In this document: positions 14,018-17,447 of the stretch, piece after piece | Layout: the number at the start of each line of letters is the position of its first letter | How positions within the stretch are numbered: position 1 is the first letter of the stretch | Assembly (NCBI GenBank): GCA_026414125.1 | Contig: JAOAJQ010000003.1 | Span: forward strand, 4,268-21,714 | Direction: 5' to 3' | Source of the DNA: Thermoproteota archaeon | Lineage (GTDB): Archaea; Thermoproteota; EX4484-205; JAAOZP01 | Length of the DNA stretch: 17,447 nucleotides | The notes under the pieces: model-generated | The model's database searches: none | Seen by the model: the letters and a program-made list of their open reading frames with translations, nothing else | What the model was told of the DNA's origin: nothing | Position numbers and translations under genes: made by a program

Positions 14018-16432
14018 TAAAGGATTTTCGCTGGAAATCATCGAAATTATTAGCGAGCCGTTAGCCCCAGGCTGCACTGTCGCCGGATGGTTGTCAACAG
14101 TGGCTCTGGCCTGTCTCATAGGGATGCCGGCTGCGACAATGAAGCCCAGCTGGCCCGCCGTCCGGTGCAGCTCGCCTTTCAACACTTTTTTCGCCTCGTC
14201 CCAGGCTACATTCCGCAGTTCTCCGCCGCTTGTTAAATGGAAACTCGTTCCAACAATCCAGGGGTGTTGACGCCTATCCCGGATTGCCAATACTCTGGCC
14301 GCAGGGCCGAAAAATGTGACTTGCAGAGTCTCTTCCGTGGTGCTCCATAGAAGTTTCCCAGCGTCCCCGGGATGCGTGTAGCCATCCTGCCTACGTGGCG
14401 AGGGGGCTTCCCCTAGGAACTGGCCTGACCAGAACTCGTAGACCCAGTATTTCCTCTCAGGGTCCAACCCTAGCAGGCTCCACGGGATGTCGAACCTGGT
14501 TATAAGGTGCTCCTTGCCTTCCTTGGTTTTAGGGGGCTCCCAGGCGAACAGGCCGGCGATAATCCAGCTGTCCCATTCAGTATCAACTCGTTGCACCCAA
14601 ATGCTCCCCCCGTCCTCCTCGATGCTCCCTGCTGTGGACTCGCTACCGCTGCGGCTCATGTCTTCGTATGACAGTTGTTCAACGGCAACCGGTTCGAAAA
14701 GGTCCACCGGCTTGGCTGAGGACTTGGCTGGTGGAAGCACGGAGAGTAATACTTGCCATCTATCTTCGGGCAGAGTAGTAAGGTCGTCGCCAATACTGAT
14801 CTCGCCTCCAGACAAGTATGCTACTGTGGCGCGGATCCTCGCCTCCTCAAGCGTGCCAGGTGGGCCGACGCAGAGGCAGGAGGGCTGAATTATTCCCAGC
14901 CTGTGGTTCTTCCACAAGTGGGACGCGACAGACCTATAGTTTTCCTTCATGAACTGCCAGGTAACATATCCAGTGTTGCCAGTGTCGTTGCAAGTGTAGA
15001 GCAGCTGGAAATAACCTAAGCCGCACGGCTCATATGGGTTGCAGTTCAACACTAGGCACTCCGGGTCGGCTTCTTTCAGGGTCTCAGCGATTATTCTGCA
15101 ACCTAGTCGTACAGCCTCAACACCGCCTCCGGCTACTATTTTCCGGTTGTACCGGTTGCGTAGACGCTGGTTACACGGGCCGCCCATAAAGTCGAGCTTG
15201 AAGTATTTAACCCCTCTTTTTGCTAGTGAAGCTATTTTTTCACGAAGATAGCTCTGTGCCCCAGGGTGCGTAAGGTCCAAAGCGTAAACCTTCCCGTAGG
15301 GCTTCCAGAACCATGTCCAGTATGGGGCTGGCTTCTCCTTCTCGTCTCCGAGAAGCCATTCGGGGTGTTTGACAGCAACCGGGTCGAACTCGCTGATTGT
15401 GAAAGGCGCCTTCCAGACTCCCAGGTTTAAACCCATTTTTCCAAGCTGCTCCGATAGCCATTTCAACCCGTGGGGGAACTGCTCGTTCTCGTCATACGAG
15501 CTTGGCAGATAGTCCTTCTCCCAGCCGAGGTCGACCTGAATGTTCCTAAGCCCAAGGCTCTTTAAACGCTCAAACCCGATCCTCGCGTTCTCCAAGACGC
15601 GTTCCTCGCTGACGCCTAAGCGGAAAGGATACCAGCTGCACCAGCTTACCGGAGGACTGCCCAAAGACCTTATGCAGTGTTTCTCCCTAACCAGATCTCC
15701 GAACCACTCTAGAAGAAGCCAAGGATCCTGTCCAAGCATCAACACGATATCTTCCAACTCAACAACCTCCCCGGGGTAGACTATTAAGTCGCCGGCGTCA
15801 AAATACATCTTCCACCCAGCGACCCCTAATGATGTGTTGAACCTTGCTTCAACCATGCCGAGCCATCTTTCAAACGTTAGGAAACCAGCTAAGAAAGCCA
15901 TTTTGTCAAACGGGTTATAGACCTCCCAGCAGAGCTGAGAAAAGCCATGGGCCTCGCTGCTTGGAGCCTGCTCTGCTGCTTCACTACTCGACTTCGGGTT
16001 TCGGCTTAGCTTTCGGACGTGTCCCCAGTAGCCACCGTCCTCGTAAACCCGGGATTCTTCCTGTCTTGTTCCAAACGAGGTTTCACCCGGCTCCGCTGAG
16101 TCGAGTAGAGCCAGCTCGGTGAGACAGGCGGCCTTAGTTGACAGGTTTTGGAAGAAGTTGCTTATTTCAAGATGATTCGGATGGTTAGTGATCTTTTGAA
16201 TTATTTTAGCGCCAGCTGTTTTAAACATCCAAGTCATTCTTAAGCCTTCCTCGTATTCCAGTCTCTCTACTTCAAGCTCTTCCGGGTAATGCTTCTGCCC
16301 GCTTAAGCATACGTAGCATGTTAACGATCCGATCTTAAACCCAGGCCACTGCTGGGAGGAAAGACGCCAAGACGATTCTTCCGTTTCAACCTTGAATAGT
16401 CCGTATGAAAACACGGTTCTCATGCTTGTCAA
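13988..16432 (-). CDS. GH36-like alpha-galactosidase (clan GH-D glycoside hydrolase)
   Basis: The 814-residue protein resembles glycoside hydrolase family 36 enzymes, including archaeal and plant raffinose-synthase-like members that hydrolyse or transfer alpha-galactosyl groups by a retaining mechanism. An N-terminal beta-rich domain fills roughly residues 1-255. The barrel starts at SWCSWYPF (263-270), continues through IQVDLGW (298-304) and KAPFTISEFDP, and carries the YFKLDF motif (410-415), where D414 is the expected nucleophile. The likely acid/base is D483 in TCNDTGNTG. A C-terminal beta domain follows. No signal peptide is seen, so it should be cytosolic. The frame opens with TTG at 16432; ATG at 16423 is an equally good start. 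The gene is 79 bases downstream of the aminotransferase. Substrate specificity is not provable here. Confidence 0.8.
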   Translation of the reverse strand: MTSMRTVFSYGLFKVETEESSWRLSSQQWPGFKIGSLTCYVCLSGQKHYPEELEVERLEYEEGLRMTWMFKTAGAKIIQKITNHPNHLEISNFFQNLSTKAACLTELALLDSAEPGETSFGTRQEESRVYEDGGYWGHVRKLSRNPKSSSEAAEQAPSSEAHGFSQLCWEVYNPFDKMAFLAGFLTFERWLGMVEARFNTSLGVAGWKMYFDAGDLIVYPGEVVELEDIVLMLGQDPWLLLEWFGDLVREKHCIRSLGSPPVSWCSWYPFRLGVSEERVLENARIGFERLKSLGLRNIQVDLGWEKDYLPSSYDENEQFPHGLKWLSEQLGKMGLNLGVWKAPFTISEFDPVAVKHPEWLLGDEKEKPAPYWTWFWKPYGKVYALDLTHPGAQSYLREKIASLAKRGVKYFKLDFMGGPCNQRLRNRYNRKIVAGGGVEAVRLGCRIIAETLKEADPECLVLNCNPYEPCGLGYFQLLYTCNDTGNTGYVTWQFMKENYRSVASHLWKNHRLGIIQPSCLCVGPPGTLEEARIRATVAYLSGGEISIGDDLTTLPEDRWQVLLSVLPPAKSSAKPVDLFEPVAVEQLSYEDMSRSGSESTAGSIEEDGGSIWVQRVDTEWDSWIIAGLFAWEPPKTKEGKEHLITRFDIPWSLLGLDPERKYWVYEFWSGQFLGEAPSPRRQDGYTHPGDAGKLLWSTTEETLQVTFFGPAARVLAIRDRRQHPWIVGTSFHLTSGGELRNVAWDEAKKVLKGELHRTAGQLGFIVAAGIPMRQARATVDNHPATVQPGANGSLIISMISSENPLLWEICFEEK

Positions 16433-16495
16433 GCTTCACCGACCTAGGTGAAAACAGTAGTTAAGCATTGCGTCCTAGTTCTTCAGTCAGATACA

Positions 16496-16505
16496 CGTTT
16501 AAAAA
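16496..16505 (-). promoter_or_regulatory. TATA-like box between aminotransferase and glycosidase genes
   Basis: The minus strand reads TTTTTAAACG just after the aminotransferase stop. It could give the glycosidase its own transcript starting near 16476, or its T-run could end the aminotransferase message. Both readings rest on position. Confidence 0.35.
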
Positions 16506-16511
16506 TGAGGA

Positions 16512-17447
16512 TTATGCATGTCTACCAATATCCTTCAATACTTTTCTAAACGAGTCTAGGAAATACTCTATCTCAGCCCTCCCCTCGTAACCCACATTGC
16601 CTATTCTAGTTGTCTCATTCTTCAGCTTACCCATTCCTCTCGCTATCAGTATCCCGTATTCTTCATACAGCTTCTTGATTATTAAGTCAGCGTTAAGCCC
16701 ATTGTTTTTGAAAACTATTATCGCTGTAGACCAGTATTCTTTATCATGTGGAAAAACCTCAATGTTCTCAGACTCCAAGAATTCATATATCATTCTAGCA
16801 TTCTCAGAGTGTCTCCTTATCCGCTCTTCATACCCTTCTTCTTTCAATATTTCAAGCGCCTCAGCCATACCGTATATCAACGGCACAGCGGGCGTAAATG
16901 GAGTTTCCCTTCTGAGATGGAACCGATGGATCTTCTCAACATCTAGATAGAAGCTTCTTCTCCTAGGGTTTTTCAAACCCTTGTCTAATGCCTTCCCGCT
17001 TACTGAGACAAAGGATAAGCCTGGAGGCCCGCCGAGCCCCTTCTGGCTTGCAGTCACACAGACGTCAACACCCAGCTTATCAGTGTAGAAGGGTTCGACA
17101 CCGAGGTCTGAAACCGTGTCTACGAAAACCAGTATCCCCTTTTTCCTAGCGATGTTAGCAACCTCCTCCATCACTCTGAAAGTTACTCCTGTAGAAGTCT
17201 CATTATGCACTATGAAGATGCTTTCCACCTTATTGTCCTCAACCGCGCTTACTATGCTTCTGAGGCTAGGCAGGCTTCCCCATTCTGATTTAACTACAAC
17301 AGGCTCAGCATTAACCTTCAAAGCGTTCTCCACGATCCTTCCGGTGAATTCTCCGAAATCCGGTATAAGCACCTTTTCATTCTCATAAACGAAGTTCTGG
17401 AAAACCATATCTATACCCGCGGTTCCGGAGCCGCTTATAATGTAAAC
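16512..17447 (-). CDS. Class V aminotransferase (serine-pyruvate / alanine-glyoxylate type), N-terminus cut off
   Basis: This is a PLP-dependent aminotransferase of the alanine/serine-glyoxylate group. The frame continues past the internal ATG at 17408 to the window edge (VYIISGSGTAGIDMVFQNF), and ISGSGTAG is the conserved cofactor-phosphate loop of the family. The gene is therefore partial, with roughly 60-70 N-terminal residues outside. Other signs are HNETSTG, VFVDTVSDLG (the aspartate contacts the PLP ring nitrogen) and TASQKGLGGPPGL, whose lysine (codon at about 17042-17040) forms the Schiff base. Near the C-terminus RIGNVG matches the carboxylate-binding arginine region. Candidate reactions are glyoxylate or pyruvate transamination with serine, alanine or aspartate. 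The glycosidase gene follows on the same strand. Confidence 0.88.
   Translation of the reverse strand, partial: VYIISGSGTAGIDMVFQNFVYENEKVLIPDFGEFTGRIVENALKVNAEPVVVKSEWGSLPSLRSIVSAVEDNKVESIFIVHNETSTGVTFRVMEEVANIARKKGILVFVDTVSDLGVEPFYTDKLGVDVCVTASQKGLGGPPGLSFVSVSGKALDKGLKNPRRRSFYLDVEKIHRFHLRRETPFTPAVPLIYGMAEALEILKEEGYEERIRRHSENARMIYEFLESENIEVFPHDKEYWSTAIIVFKNNGLNADLIIKKLYEEYGILIARGMGKLKNETTRIGNVGYEGRAEIEYFLDSFRKVLKDIGRHA

Overview
The window looks like a contig piece from a thermophilic archaeon, most likely Thermoproteota (crenarchaeal side). The reasons are an archaeal-type ATP-dependent DNA ligase, TATA-like boxes 25-30 bases before several starts, frequent TTG/GTG starts, and a serine tRNA gene whose folding requires three small introns outside the usual anticodon-loop site, a trait best known from Thermoproteales and Thermofilales. 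The genus cannot be fixed from the sequence. The first 18 bases are a sequencing-library adapter end, so the left edge is an artificial contig end, probably from a metagenome assembly.

Layout. 19-392 (+): the 3' end of an ABC-2 type permease. 4039-417 (-): a same-strand run of a GCS2-type carboxylate-amine ligase, ATP-dependent DNA ligase and a two-domain GNAT protein. 4040-4844: an AT-rich stretch with no recognised gene. 8323-4845 (-): tRNA-Ser(GCU), then adenosylcobalamin-dependent ribonucleotide reductase (nrdJ), then cob(I)alamin adenosyltransferase (cobA). 8559-9953 (+): a small accessory cluster with a truncated PD-(D/E)XK-like ORF, an overlapping gene of unknown function, and a broken tandem copy of that gene. 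13003-10010 (-): an MgtA-like P-type ATPase with an extra C-terminal domain. 13206-13376 (-): a decayed fragment that may come from a methyltransferase. 13510-13854 (+): a small membrane protein, followed by a possible 48-residue ORF. 17447-13988 (-): a class V aminotransferase cut by the window edge, then a GH36-like alpha-galactosidase.

The clearest functional unit is nrdJ-cobA. The reductase needs adenosylcobalamin and the next gene, 15 bases on, encodes the enzyme that makes it. The strongest unusual signals are the multi-intron tRNA-Ser, the C-terminal extension of the P-type ATPase, and the duplicated, frameshifted unknown gene next to a nuclease-like ORF. I found no CRISPR array, no complete insertion sequence and no complete defence system.
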